Assembly: GCA_026671195.1 (NCBI GenBank)
Contig: JAPOHD010000067.1
Coordinates: forward strand, 62,001 to 126,000
DNA: 64,000 nt
Source of the DNA: Draconibacterium aestuarii
GTDB lineage: Bacteria; Bacteroidota; Bacteroidia; Bacteroidales; Prolixibacteraceae
Direction: 5' to 3'
Numbering within the stretch: the first letter of the stretch is position 1; each line of letters begins with the position of its first letter. Both the position numbers and the translations under genes were made by a program. Below are positions 53,901 to 62,984 of this stretch, one piece after another. The notes beneath the pieces were generated by a model. The model worked only from the letters and a program-made list of their open reading frames with translations, was not told where the DNA came from and ran no database searches.

Positions 53901-54330
53901 CATTACACTTAACGATGGTGTATTTATGCCGGGTGTTCAGGGTTACTACGATGATAACGGACATTTTGTAATGACACAGGAAAATCTGGGAGGTGCAGGA
54001 ACACCAACTATTCGTTACCAGGATTTCTATGGCTGGGGGTATACACGGAACGCGATGTTCGATGCCGACTTTATTAAGCTTCGCGAAATATCAGTTTCTT
54101 ACAAGTTGCCACCACTCCAATCTATCGGAATCCAAAATGCTTCTGTTTCGCTTTACAGTCGTAATATTCTGCTTTGGACCAAAGCAGGCATTGGTATCGA
54201 TCCTGAAACTGCGTTCCAGGCTGAATCCAGTAATCAAGGTAGTGGAATTCAATTCAAACAGGGAATTGAGAGATATAATGTAAGACCATGGACAATTCCA
54301 GTGGGTATTAAATTAAATGTAAGTTTCTAA
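50908..54330 (+). CDS. SusC/RagA TonB-linked outer-membrane transporter (copy 2)
   Basis: 1140 residues with the same architecture as copy 1: signal peptide ('SAATFAQ'), regulatory-like domain ('VSGTVQSEEGELLPG'), 'DEVVVTALGISREKKSLGY', plug ('LSGKVAGVAISSTGG', 'SVLKGPSAAALYGSRAGNG'), barrel end 'WTIPVGIKLNVSF'. Differences from copy 1 are mostly scattered conservative changes, with more in barrel loops. SusD follows after 18 bp. Equal length and spacing show a duplication of the whole SusC-SusD unit. Confidence 0.96.
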   Translation: MKKRMLQTLLFALFTLFSAATFAQTTVSGTVQSEEGELLPGVSILIKGTTFGVVTDLDGNYTLSGVPADGILVFSFVGMTKQEIPIDGRSTINVTLASSSIGVDEVVVTALGISREKKSLGYSVGEVDGESLQKVAQENVLNALSGKVAGVAISSTGGPGSSVSMVIRGASSLTSDNQPLFVVDGVPMNNTLNNVTSIGRDNKPDYGNAISDLNPDDIESMSVLKGPSAAALYGSRAGNGVVLITTKSGKKSKGLGVNISSNTVIESPYKFLEKHTLFANGQRPFTQTDRPNNGLDYYSVPVADSYWVGPELDKGMMAYQWPYFDENGALTATPLISHPDNYKDFFETGITTTNTVSLNNSTEKVDYRLSYSNMENKGIIPNSDLHKNSIGMNSTLRLTDKLSVGSSINFVSNGADNRPSTGNRGTNPLQALYDLNSHIDINDLKDYWEPGKEGIEQRAPYNLEVNPDGTYDKGDAINNPYFLANEVNNSFQRDRFYGNARIDYDITKEWSLMVRYTHDQFHEKRETKIAPSYTGDANGVYGLQNLYRLEQNADFLLGYNKTVNDWSINASAGGNYMYQFAENNMAATKDRGSGLVVPGVYNLGNIAPDNLNYSSGMSEKAIYSLYALASFGYKDVAYLDLTARNDWSSTLPVENRSYFYPSASLSLLLNNAFDMGPNVSLAKIRGGWAMVGNDTDPYKLMANMNDNGSWGNQIMLSTSGTLLLPNLKPEIQTSWEIGADLALYENRIRFEGTYYSSENENQILNIGLPVSSGYSSKQINAGLIASKGIELAFGGTPIQTSDLTWDVNFVFSKNRTTVKELAEGFDYITLWTDAKGGAVTRVGDEIGQIVDDILVRVDDPTSPYHGWPIIDDEGWDDSDNWENYMEPGDNTAVIGNFNPDFTMGMQTALTYKNWTISAALDWRVGGQFVSQTFRYGESDLHTQRWIDRTLKLNDMSGAEMAQYLKDHADQYLSPDGEFFVVVGGPSAEYGGLEHTEDGITLNDGVFMPGVQGYYDDNGHFVMTQENLGGAGTPTIRYQDFYGWGYTRNAMFDADFIKLREISVSYKLPPLQSIGIQNASVSLYSRNILLWTKAGIGIDPETAFQAESSNQGSGIQFKQGIERYNVRPWTIPVGIKLNVSF

Positions 54331-54348
54331 ACCTGTAAAAAATATATT

Positions 54349-56049
54349 ATGAAATTAATAAAAACAACATACAAATTACTTTTGGTTCTGCTCGTTGTTG
54401 GTTTTGCCTCGTGCGAAGATCATCTGACAGAACTAAATGTGAATCCCAACGGAGTCGATCCGGCAGTGGTGAATCCAAACCTAATAGTTCCTACAATTAT
54501 ATCATCAACAGCACAATTTTACCTTAACGAAAGTTATAATGGAGGTACCGCAGGTGCTATGAATTATGTACAACTTAGTGGCTGGAGCGGATCACTTAAC
54601 AAATATGACTGGGATGGTGCATCAAGCTGGAGTACTCAGTATAATAATCTGAGAAATGCGAAACATTTGTACGATCGTTCGGTTGAAGAAGGACTTGAGT
54701 TTCAGCAAGGAATTGCAAAGGTAATGCGCGCTTTCAATTTTGGATACATTACCGACAGATGGGGAGCTGCTCCGTATACCGCTGCATTAAATGCAATTGA
54801 AGGAGAACAGGAAGACCTTTTCCCTGCTTATGATTCGCAGGAAACAATTTACAAAGGGATTATTGAAGAATTGAAAGAAGCGAATACTTTATTATCTAAA
54901 TCAGCAGGTTCTTATGAAGGTATTGATACGGGTGCTGATCTGATTTATGGTGGATCTCCTTTGCATTGGAGGAAAATGGCGAACTCGTTGATGCTGAGAT
55001 ATTATATGCGGGTTTCGGCAAAATTACCTGACTATGCCAAAGCCGGCATTGAGGAAATTGTGGGTAACTCACAGTATCCAATTTTTGAATCAAGTGCTGA
55101 TGATGCAACAATGAGTTTTATTGGTTCTTCAAACGATGATTCGTGGCCTGCTAATACAACCTATGATGCATCAGAGAGTGGTTTCGACAGAATCCAATTT
55201 TGTGCTGGTTTCAGAGATGTTCTTGTTGATTACAACGATCCACGTCTTCCGGTTTGGTTTAATAAAGTTAAAGTACCTATCAAAATTTCGGATGCGTTTG
55301 GCGAAGCAGACGTGATTGTCGACGGAATCAGGTACTTACATCCAGATTCATTGGCTGCAGATGGTTATGTGGTATATAATAAAAATACGTGGGTTGCCGA
55401 TATTGAAGCAGGTAAAACACTTGTTGACACAATGGATTATGTGGGTATGCCAATTGCATCAAGTACAGGAGACGGTTCCGGCTGGAACCTGAATCCGAAT
55501 CAAATTCAGGGAGGTCCAAATGTTCACAATTCGGCTCTGGATGATAAATATAAAGATGCAGAAGGCGATATGCTTAAGGCAAGATTAATTTCTTATGCCG
55601 AAGTATGTTTTATACTTGCCGAAGCTGCGCAAAAAGGCTGGTCTGTTGGTTCGCAGCAAACCTGGTACGAAGAAGCTATTAAAGCTTCGTTTGATACATG
55701 GGAAGTTAGCGATGAACTTTCTGCTTATTTGGCAGAACCAGGTGTTGCATACGATGGTTCTTTGGAGCAGCTTATGACACAGAAATGGATTGCAAACTGG
55801 ACAGTTGCTCACGAATCGTGGTGTGATTGGAGAAGAACGGGTTACCCGGTGTTAACCGTTGGTCCAAAAGGATTACGTAACGCAATGCCACTTAGAAACC
55901 AGTATCCTACTGATGAGATAGCCAGGAATAATGATAATTATTCGTCAGCAGTTAATGATTTAGAGGAAACTTCATTTACCGCAACAGATGGCAAAGACAG
56001 TGCCTGGTCGAAATTCTGGTTATTAAAAGGAACCAACAAACCGTACTAA
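54349..56049 (+). CDS. SusD/RagB-family surface lipoprotein (copy 2)
   Basis: 566 residues, lipid site Cys22 ('VGFASC'). It follows the copy-1 SusD almost throughout ('ELNVNPNGVDPAVVNPNL', 'MNYVQLSGWSGSLNKYDW', 'FIGSSNDDSWPANTTYD', 'WNLNPNQIQGGPNVHNSAL') and ends 'FWLLKGTNKPY'. Differences cluster near residues 45-70 and 440-460, which could alter ligand choice. It is the partner of SusC copy 2. Confidence 0.95.
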   Translation: MKLIKTTYKLLLVLLVVGFASCEDHLTELNVNPNGVDPAVVNPNLIVPTIISSTAQFYLNESYNGGTAGAMNYVQLSGWSGSLNKYDWDGASSWSTQYNNLRNAKHLYDRSVEEGLEFQQGIAKVMRAFNFGYITDRWGAAPYTAALNAIEGEQEDLFPAYDSQETIYKGIIEELKEANTLLSKSAGSYEGIDTGADLIYGGSPLHWRKMANSLMLRYYMRVSAKLPDYAKAGIEEIVGNSQYPIFESSADDATMSFIGSSNDDSWPANTTYDASESGFDRIQFCAGFRDVLVDYNDPRLPVWFNKVKVPIKISDAFGEADVIVDGIRYLHPDSLAADGYVVYNKNTWVADIEAGKTLVDTMDYVGMPIASSTGDGSGWNLNPNQIQGGPNVHNSALDDKYKDAEGDMLKARLISYAEVCFILAEAAQKGWSVGSQQTWYEEAIKASFDTWEVSDELSAYLAEPGVAYDGSLEQLMTQKWIANWTVAHESWCDWRRTGYPVLTVGPKGLRNAMPLRNQYPTDEIARNNDNYSSAVNDLEETSFTATDGKDSAWSKFWLLKGTNKPY

Positions 56050-56106
56050 AAAGTTAGGTGTTTTTTTCTAAATAGTTTTGATACTAGTTAGTAGTTAGTT
56101 TTTAGT

Positions 56107-56134
56107 GAAATAGGCAGTTCGTTCTGCCTATTTC
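56107..56134 (+). terminator. Rho-independent terminator after SusCD copy 2
   Basis: A perfect 11-bp stem: GAAATAGGCAG (56107-56117) and CTGCCTATTTC (56124-56134) around TTCGTT, followed by TTTTCATTTTTT. It lies 57 bp after the SusD stop and about 120 bp before the phosphatase gene, which should therefore have its own promoter. Confidence 0.85.
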
Positions 56135-56255
56135 TTTTCATTTTTTAGAGGAATGAAAGTTGTAAATAACCAGTGGCAATTTTTAAAATAACAATGTTAC
56201 GGTACGAATCCGGGAGCTAACAGATAGATTGATATTATTCGGTAAAATTAAATAT

Positions 56256-57554
56256 ATGAAGAACGTTAATGGTTACACGCTTGTTGTACTACTTTTATTC
56301 TTTTCAAGTATATTATGTGCGCAGGAATTGCAGAGTAGTAGTACCCCGGAACATCTTATATTAAACCTCACCGAAAATCCTTCAGAAAGTGTGGCTGTAA
56401 CCTGGCGAACAAAAGAGAACACAAAACAGTCTGTGCAGTGGCTCGAATCAACAGCTTCTCCTTTAATTGCGCTACAGGCGCAGGCAAAAGAGGCCAAAAG
56501 CAATACCGTAATTTATTTCGATGGCGACAATGATTCGCTAGTGTTTACCTGCCATTCTGTAATAATTGATGGTTTATATCCCAATACAACGTATCTGTAC
56601 CGTGTAGGATCAGAAGAAACCTGGTCGGAATGGCTGGAGTACAAAACAGCCGGTTATGAGAATGAACCGTTTTCGTTTATCTATTTTGGTGATATACAAA
56701 ACGGAATGAAATCGCAATGGTCAAGGGTTATCCGAAAAGCCTTTGTTACTGCTCCCAATACCGGGTTTATGGTTTATGCGGGAGACTTGATTAACCGTGC
56801 AAACAATGAAAAAGACTGGCAGGAATGGTTTTATGCCGGCGGATTTATTCACGCATCTATCCCAAGTATAATGACACCGGGTAACCACGATTACGATGGT
56901 TTGGAATTGGACAACCACTGGAGAAATCAATTTACTCTTCCTGAAAATGGTCCTGATATGCAGATACTCGAAGAAACTGCTTATTATGTCGACTATCAAA
57001 ACCTTCGAATAATTTCTGTTGATATTAATGCCGATAACCTTGATGAACCAACGGAAGCAGTTGGAAGAACTGTTATTTGGCTCGAAAAAGTCCTAAAAGA
57101 AAACAAGAAAAAATGGACAATTATAACACTTCACTTTCCATTTTATTCAACCAAAGCCAACAGAGATAATGCTGAGTTACGTAACAAGTTTCAACCCCTG
57201 GTAGAAAAGTACAAAGTAGATATGGTGTTAACCGGGCACGACCATGCCTACGGAAGAGGAATGAAAAACATTAAATCGATGACTGAAGAAGGCGAAATTT
57301 CTGGCCCTGTTTACGTAGTATCGGTGAGTGGTACAAAACAATATAGTGCTGATGATAAAGGATGGATGACACGAAAAGCCGGAAATACACAATTCTTTCA
57401 GGTGATCTCAATTACTGATAAAACGTTAAATTTTAAAACATATATGGCCACAGGCGAACTCTACGATGAGTTTGATCTGATAAAACGAAAAGGCAAAACC
57501 AACAAACTTGTTGATAAAATACCTGATGTTCCGGAAAGGTTGTATACACGATAA
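56256..57554 (+). CDS. Secreted purple-acid-phosphatase-like metallophosphoesterase
   Basis: 432 residues from ATG 56256; an upstream TTG (56229) adds 9 residues before the signal peptide and is less likely. The signal ends 'SSILCAQ'. Residues about 25-125 are the FN3-like N-domain of purple acid phosphatases ('PEHLILNLTENPSESVAVTWRT', of which the core is 'VAVTWRT'). The calcineurin-like core follows with all metal motifs: 'YFGDIQNG', 'YAGDLINR', 'TPGNHDYDG', 'TLHFPFYS' and 'GHDHAYGR'. It should hydrolyse phosphomonoesters or diesters in the periplasm, perhaps from an imported phosphorylated sugar. Confidence 0.9.
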   Translation: MKNVNGYTLVVLLLFFSSILCAQELQSSSTPEHLILNLTENPSESVAVTWRTKENTKQSVQWLESTASPLIALQAQAKEAKSNTVIYFDGDNDSLVFTCHSVIIDGLYPNTTYLYRVGSEETWSEWLEYKTAGYENEPFSFIYFGDIQNGMKSQWSRVIRKAFVTAPNTGFMVYAGDLINRANNEKDWQEWFYAGGFIHASIPSIMTPGNHDYDGLELDNHWRNQFTLPENGPDMQILEETAYYVDYQNLRIISVDINADNLDEPTEAVGRTVIWLEKVLKENKKKWTIITLHFPFYSTKANRDNAELRNKFQPLVEKYKVDMVLTGHDHAYGRGMKNIKSMTEEGEISGPVYVVSVSGTKQYSADDKGWMTRKAGNTQFFQVISITDKTLNFKTYMATGELYDEFDLIKRKGKTNKLVDKIPDVPERLYTR

Positions 57555-57696
57555 CTTTTTAACGTGTGTTATTTGAAAATTACGTTAGCTGCATGAGCAA
57601 TGGGATATACAAAGCCAGAATATTTAAGCTTCATGCAAAGTATTTATAGCCGACAGGCAGGCACGAACACCTTTTTTGAATAAACAATAATATAAC

Positions 57697-59229
57697 ATGA
57701 AAACCAGAAATTATCTATTTTGTACCTTCCTGCTGCTCTCATTTCTAACAAAGGCAGCAGATAAAGCCACGTACCGGGGAACTGTTTTTCTCGATTTGAA
57801 TAAAAACGGAGTAATGGACAAAAACGAATCTGGTCTGGAAGGAGTTTTAGTAACCAATGGCAAAGAAGTTGTTCGAACCAATGACAAAGGAGAGTGGAAT
57901 TTGGTTAGCAATCATCAGTCGGAATACTTTTATGTAATTAAACCATCGGGTTACCAGGTGCCCGTTAATAAAAATCAAATACCGCAGCATTATTTTTATC
58001 TTACATCGGAGAACAAAACAACCGGTAGTATTGATTTCCCTTTGTACAAAACCGAAGATGAAAACAAATTTTCGGTAGTCGTATTTGGCGATCCGCAGGC
58101 GCGTGGAAAACGTGAAATGAACTTTATTTTTCACGATGCAGTGGAAGAGCTGATTGGTACCGATGCCCGATTTGGTATTTCACTTGGCGATATTGTTGCC
58201 GACGAACCTGAAATGATGGATGATATAAGTGCAGGAATTGCACGGATTGGAATACCCTGGTACAACATTATTGGCAATCACGATAACGACCGGGATGCCA
58301 AAACAAACGAAGAACGCGACAATACTTTTGAACGCCTGTTTGGCCCTTCAACTTATGCTTTCGAATACGGGCAGGTTGCATTTATTCATTTAAACGATAT
58401 TTATTTTAATAAGAATGGAAAATATAAACCGCATTTTTCCGATCAGCAACTGGAATTTGTAAAAAACTACCTCGACCGGGTTCCTCAAGAAAAGCTGGTG
58501 GTTTTAATGATGCATGCACCACTTGTGGCATGCGATAACCGTGACAAGATGTACGAACTTCTGCAAAACCGTAAACATTCGTTTTCGATTTCGGGACATG
58601 TGCACGAGCAAGTTAATCTTTTTATCGATGAAGAAATGGGTTGGAAAGGGGAAACTCCTCACCATCATTTAATAAATGCAACCGTTTGTGGAAGCTGGTG
58701 GTGTGGAGTAAACGACGAGCTGGGAATTCCGCACGCTACCATGAACGATGGCGCGCCAAACGGCTATTCAATAGTAACTTTCGCTGGGAATAAATACAGT
58801 GTGCGATTTAAAGCGGCACGCCGCCCCGAAAACTACCAGATGAATATTTACATGCCCGATGAGATAGAAGCAAATAGTTTGGACACTACCAAAGTGCTGG
58901 TAAATGTATTTGCCGGATCAGAACGTTCGGTTGTTGAAATGACAGTTTCAGGGACAGACAAATGGATAAAACTCGGGAAGAAGGATCAGATCGATCCGCA
59001 AAGTTTGAAGGTACATTTGCTAAACCCTTATCTTGAAAAAGAAATTGAAGGCGCGGCGCTGGAAGATATTCTTGGTTTCAAAATGGATTATCCCAGTGTT
59101 TCAACGCACATGTGGGAAGGATATTTATCGCAGGATTTAAAACCGGGAACCTATAATTTGTCGGTTAAAACAACCGATATGTTTGGACAAACCTGGACAG
59201 CAAACCGCATTTTCAGAATTAAAGAATAA
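57697..59229 (+). CDS. Calcineurin-like phosphoesterase with N- and C-terminal beta domains
   Basis: 510 residues, signal peptide 1-20 ('SFLTKAA'). Residues about 24-105 are an SdrD/calcineurin-N-like beta domain ('GTVFLDLNKNGVMDKNESG'). The phosphoesterase core has 'VFGDPQARG', 'SLGDIVAD', 'IIGNHDND', 'MMHAPLV' and 'SGHVHEQ'. A C-terminal beta domain (about 340-510) has the metallophos-C pattern ('TVCGSWWCG', 'TMNDGAPNGYSI'). Homologues with these three parts are common in Bacteroidota sugar loci; a substrate is not established to my knowledge. It follows the first phosphatase by 142 bp and lies 13 bp before the DUF3748 gene. Confidence 0.9.
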   Translation: MKTRNYLFCTFLLLSFLTKAADKATYRGTVFLDLNKNGVMDKNESGLEGVLVTNGKEVVRTNDKGEWNLVSNHQSEYFYVIKPSGYQVPVNKNQIPQHYFYLTSENKTTGSIDFPLYKTEDENKFSVVVFGDPQARGKREMNFIFHDAVEELIGTDARFGISLGDIVADEPEMMDDISAGIARIGIPWYNIIGNHDNDRDAKTNEERDNTFERLFGPSTYAFEYGQVAFIHLNDIYFNKNGKYKPHFSDQQLEFVKNYLDRVPQEKLVVLMMHAPLVACDNRDKMYELLQNRKHSFSISGHVHEQVNLFIDEEMGWKGETPHHHLINATVCGSWWCGVNDELGIPHATMNDGAPNGYSIVTFAGNKYSVRFKAARRPENYQMNIYMPDEIEANSLDTTKVLVNVFAGSERSVVEMTVSGTDKWIKLGKKDQIDPQSLKVHLLNPYLEKEIEGAALEDILGFKMDYPSVSTHMWEGYLSQDLKPGTYNLSVKTTDMFGQTWTANRIFRIKE

Positions 59230-59242
59230 GCAGAGATAAACT

Positions 59243-60634
59243 ATGAGCAAAGGATTAATAGTAAAACAAATGCTGGTGTTGATCATTACTGCATTTTCAT
59301 TTTCACAATGTAAGAAGTCGGTCCCCGACTCGAATATGAAGACTGTAAAAATGAATGAATCGCAAATATCTTTTTCAGCGAAAAACCATGTGCTGGATAA
59401 CAATGATAATTTTTCGTCTGACAACCGCTTTCTATGTTACGATACCCGGGGAACTGTTTTTAATACTGATATCGGGAACAGTAAAACCATCGAGAAAATT
59501 GAAATAGCTTCAGGCAAGGAAACTGTATTGTATCAACCCGAATCGATTACCGGCGAACAGGCAGCTCCCGGAATTGGAGCCGTTTCGTATCACCCCAAAG
59601 AAGATAAGGTGATTTTTATTCACGGACCCCTTCTCAGTGAAGTGGAAGAACGCGGTTATTACGGAATACCCAACCGAACAGGCGTTGAAGTAAGTGCCGA
59701 CGGAAAAGGTAGGACAATAAAAGTGGATATGCACGACGTTGCCACCAACCGGGAAACGATTCACGGAGCGCAGCGGGGAGGTACACACCGTCACGAATAT
59801 TCGCGCAACGGAAAACGAATAGGTTTTACCTACAACGATTTATTGTGCCCGGATTACGACCGCACTATCGGTTATATGGAAACAACCAAAACCGCTCCCG
59901 ATGGATACACACACTTTTTTGCCGTTCTTTTAAAACCGGCAAGAATTGGAGAATCAAAACCGGGCGAGATTGAAAAAGCTTATGCTGACTCGTGGGTAGA
60001 TTCTGAAGGAAGAATGCGTGCATTTATTGGAAACGTGCGCGCAGAAAACGGAACAGACTACCAGGAAGATTTGTTTGTGGCAGATATTCCGGATGATGTT
60101 GAAATTACTACGGCATTTTCGGGAGATGCAACTACTTTCCCTGAACCGCCCGAAGGAGTAAAAATAAGAAGACTGACACATAGCGGGAACATTTCAGGAA
60201 TCGTTCGCGGATCAAACGACGGTAAGTGGATTGCCTGTTTATCGAAGGATGAAAAGGGGATTGATCAGGTGACACTAATTCATGCATTGGGTAGCGATTT
60301 GTCGGAAAACACGGGAATGCAGCCCAAAGTAGTAAGCCATTTCAAATCAAATGCCGGTGCAATCCGCTGGCATCCTTCAGGAGAATGGATTTTCTCGTTG
60401 GTTGAAGGAAACATTGCAGCTTCATGTACTCGCCCCGGAAAAGATTTTGGGAAGTCTGTAATGCTAACAAATGACGAACAAAAAAGAATGCAAATGGTAG
60501 TTTCTGGAGATGGGAACCGTGTAGCATACAACATTGCAGTTCCTACCGAAAATGAGATGGATAATGAAAAGCTGTTTAGGCAAATATTCGTACTCGACCT
60601 TGATATCGACAAGATAAATGCAGCTCTAAAATAA
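59243..60634 (+). CDS. DUF3748 (YidR-like) propeller lipoprotein
   Basis: 463 residues, lipobox-like 'FSFSQC' with Cys23. The body matches the DUF3748 family of E. coli YidR: 'DNRFLCYDTRG', 'GIGAVSYHPKEDKVIFIHGP', 'NRTGVEVSADGKGRTIKVD', 'GGTHRHEYSRNGKRIGFTYND' and 'GSNDGKWIACLS'. These are blades of a beta-propeller. The family's biochemical role is unknown; in enterobacteria it sits near sugar-acid genes. The His-rich 'GGTHRHE' could mark an active or metal site. It is likely in one operon with the phosphoesterase 13 bp upstream. Confidence 0.85.
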   Translation: MSKGLIVKQMLVLIITAFSFSQCKKSVPDSNMKTVKMNESQISFSAKNHVLDNNDNFSSDNRFLCYDTRGTVFNTDIGNSKTIEKIEIASGKETVLYQPESITGEQAAPGIGAVSYHPKEDKVIFIHGPLLSEVEERGYYGIPNRTGVEVSADGKGRTIKVDMHDVATNRETIHGAQRGGTHRHEYSRNGKRIGFTYNDLLCPDYDRTIGYMETTKTAPDGYTHFFAVLLKPARIGESKPGEIEKAYADSWVDSEGRMRAFIGNVRAENGTDYQEDLFVADIPDDVEITTAFSGDATTFPEPPEGVKIRRLTHSGNISGIVRGSNDGKWIACLSKDEKGIDQVTLIHALGSDLSENTGMQPKVVSHFKSNAGAIRWHPSGEWIFSLVEGNIAASCTRPGKDFGKSVMLTNDEQKRMQMVVSGDGNRVAYNIAVPTENEMDNEKLFRQIFVLDLDIDKINAALK

Positions 60635-60700
60635 CTAGTCTGAAAATAGTAAAGGAATAGTTTACAACAATTAACAAATAGGAAAATTAGAAAGACAGAA

Positions 60701-62935
60701 ATGATGAATAGAAAAATCAAAACACTAATTGCAATCAGCATTTTTATGCTTACCTCCGGGGTATTATTTGCTCAAAACCGCAATAATCCGGTATTTGAAG
60801 ACATACCTTATTGGCAAGATTATAGCATCAAATTTTATAATCAAAATGAATCAGAACAGTTGCTCAGTGCCGGTTCTGATAGAAACGGGAATATTCAGCT
60901 ACTGTCTTCTGCAGGTTTGAAAAAGACTTTCAACGGGCAGTTTCTATACCCGGGAACCATTGTGGCTGATAAATCGTATCGAACCATTTCGCACAAAAAT
61001 ATTGTTGCATCAAAGTCGTATAAAAATCAGTTCGTTTATTTAGATGAAGAGGCCGTTTTTAGCAATGCCTGGGCAGGAAAATTGTTGGTACGTCACGGAA
61101 TGAAAAATGCCAGAATTTTTGAAGGCGGCAATGATTTCGACTTTCTGGTTTCGGATGGGAAAAATCTGAAGTATTTTATAAATTCCAAAGAGGTGTGGAA
61201 AGGAAAAAATGCAGAAGAAATTATCAAAATCCGATACACAGAAGACAATGATCTGTTTTGGATATTAAGTTCAAAATCATTAACCACTTTTTCTCCATCA
61301 TCAAAAAAATTGGAGAAGGTTTTTGAAGGCACTGATTTCACAAGCTTCGATGTTGTTGCTTTTGGTACAAAAACCATACTCGGCACAAACAATGGTTATA
61401 TCGAAATAAACAATATATCGAAAAAGCAAATTGGGGAGATAAATCGCAAACTACCGGTTACGGCCATTACTGTTGTGGAAGAAGTGGATGGTTTTGTTTG
61501 GTTTGGTTCAACACAGGGCGCATTTATGCTTTGCGCCGATGGAAAATACAATTACTATTATGGAGAACGCTGGTTACCCGGAAATGAGGTGCGGGATATT
61601 ACTGAAGGACCAGATCATTCAGTGTTGATAACAACGAATAAAGGTCTGGGGCAAATATGTTTCAAACAGATAACCCTGGCCGATAAAGCAGCGTATTTCG
61701 ATACTCAGGTGCGCGAACGGCATATCCGTAATGGATTTAATGCCTCACTGAACGGAGTAGAACATGGAAATTTATCAACAGGTTATTTGAGAGATTCTGA
61801 TAACGACGGACTGTGGACTTCGATGTACCTTGGCGCTGAGATCTATCGTTATTCGGTTACCAAATCAGAAGAAGCCCTGCAAAACTGTATCGAATCGCTT
61901 GACGCCATGGAAAGACTTTATTCGATAAATCCGGTGGAAGGATTTCCTTCTCGGTCATTCGAGCGGAGAGGATATATTGAAGAGCTGGCAGATCCTGATC
62001 GCTGGCAACATGCCGAAGATCCGGAATGGGACTGGAAAGCAACAACCAGTAGCGATGAAGCGATCGGGCATATTTTTGTAATGGGAGCTTTTGCGGAGCT
62101 GATCGATGTTGAACCCTACAGAACCAGGGCCGTTAAAATTATCGACCAGTTGATGCAGCATATTGTGGATAACGACTGGTATTTGGTAGATTATAACGGA
62201 AAACCAACAACCTGGGGCCGATGGAATCCGGAATACGTAAATGCTTTCCCTATAAACGTTGGCGACAGGAAACTCAACTCGTCGAATATTGTGGCGATGT
62301 TGCAAACGGCGTATCATTTCACAAAAAAAGAGATTTACAAAGAAAAGGCATTTGAACTGATGACTGAACAGGGGTATCTGGAAAACCTGATGCGTCCGAT
62401 GAGCGAAATTGGTAAGGCGCCTGAAAATGCTGATGACTGGAGTAGAATGTTGTCGGAGGGATGGAATCATTCGGATGACGAGATGTACTTTCTAGGGTAC
62501 TGGGGATTGTATCGTTATGCATTTAACGATGAGTTGAAAGCAATGTATAAAGAGGCAATTTTAGATCACTGGGAGGCAGAGCGCCCAGAAAAAGACGGTC
62601 TTTGGAATTTGATTACAGCATTGGTAACCAACAATTTTGATCTGGAAAATGCAGCTTGGTATTTACAGAAATACCCGATGGATTTGATTACCTGGGATAT
62701 AAAAAACAGCCACAGAAAGGATATTGAACTGCTGGATCCAAATTTCAGAAATCAAACAACCGCTGAGGTTCTTCCTCCTGATGAAATGCCAATTCAACGC
62801 CATAACGGCAATACTTTCAGACTCGACAAAATGGGGAGTAACGGCAACTCGGAGTACAGCGCCGGAGACATCTGGTTATTGCCTTATTGGTTGGGAAGAT
62901 ACCTGGGGGTAATAAGTGAACCTGTTCAGAATTAA
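60701..62935 (+). CDS. Secreted propeller plus helical-barrel protein (copy 1), unknown function
   Basis: 744 residues, signal peptide 1-25 ('SGVLFAQ'). Residues about 40-335 have repeated blades ending in 'VWFGSTQGAFML', 'SVLITTNKGLGQI', like the sensor propellers of two-component hybrids but without kinase or DNA-binding parts. Residues about 345-735 are helical with (alpha/alpha)-barrel traits: 'RERHIRNGFNASLNGVEHG', 'DSDNDGLWTSMYLGAEIYR', 'SSDEAIGHIFVMGAFAEL' and 'EGWNHSDDEMYFLGYWGLY'. Acidic residues in 'DSDNDGLW' and 'NHSDDEMY' are candidate catalytic or metal groups. I do not recognise the family. A close paralogue follows directly. Confidence 0.6.
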   Translation: MMNRKIKTLIAISIFMLTSGVLFAQNRNNPVFEDIPYWQDYSIKFYNQNESEQLLSAGSDRNGNIQLLSSAGLKKTFNGQFLYPGTIVADKSYRTISHKNIVASKSYKNQFVYLDEEAVFSNAWAGKLLVRHGMKNARIFEGGNDFDFLVSDGKNLKYFINSKEVWKGKNAEEIIKIRYTEDNDLFWILSSKSLTTFSPSSKKLEKVFEGTDFTSFDVVAFGTKTILGTNNGYIEINNISKKQIGEINRKLPVTAITVVEEVDGFVWFGSTQGAFMLCADGKYNYYYGERWLPGNEVRDITEGPDHSVLITTNKGLGQICFKQITLADKAAYFDTQVRERHIRNGFNASLNGVEHGNLSTGYLRDSDNDGLWTSMYLGAEIYRYSVTKSEEALQNCIESLDAMERLYSINPVEGFPSRSFERRGYIEELADPDRWQHAEDPEWDWKATTSSDEAIGHIFVMGAFAELIDVEPYRTRAVKIIDQLMQHIVDNDWYLVDYNGKPTTWGRWNPEYVNAFPINVGDRKLNSSNIVAMLQTAYHFTKKEIYKEKAFELMTEQGYLENLMRPMSEIGKAPENADDWSRMLSEGWNHSDDEMYFLGYWGLYRYAFNDELKAMYKEAILDHWEAERPEKDGLWNLITALVTNNFDLENAAWYLQKYPMDLITWDIKNSHRKDIELLDPNFRNQTTAEVLPPDEMPIQRHNGNTFRLDKMGSNGNSEYSAGDIWLLPYWLGRYLGVISEPVQN

Positions 62936-62984
62936 AATTACAATCTGAAACGATTAGAATAGTATAACGTGAAAATCAACTAAA

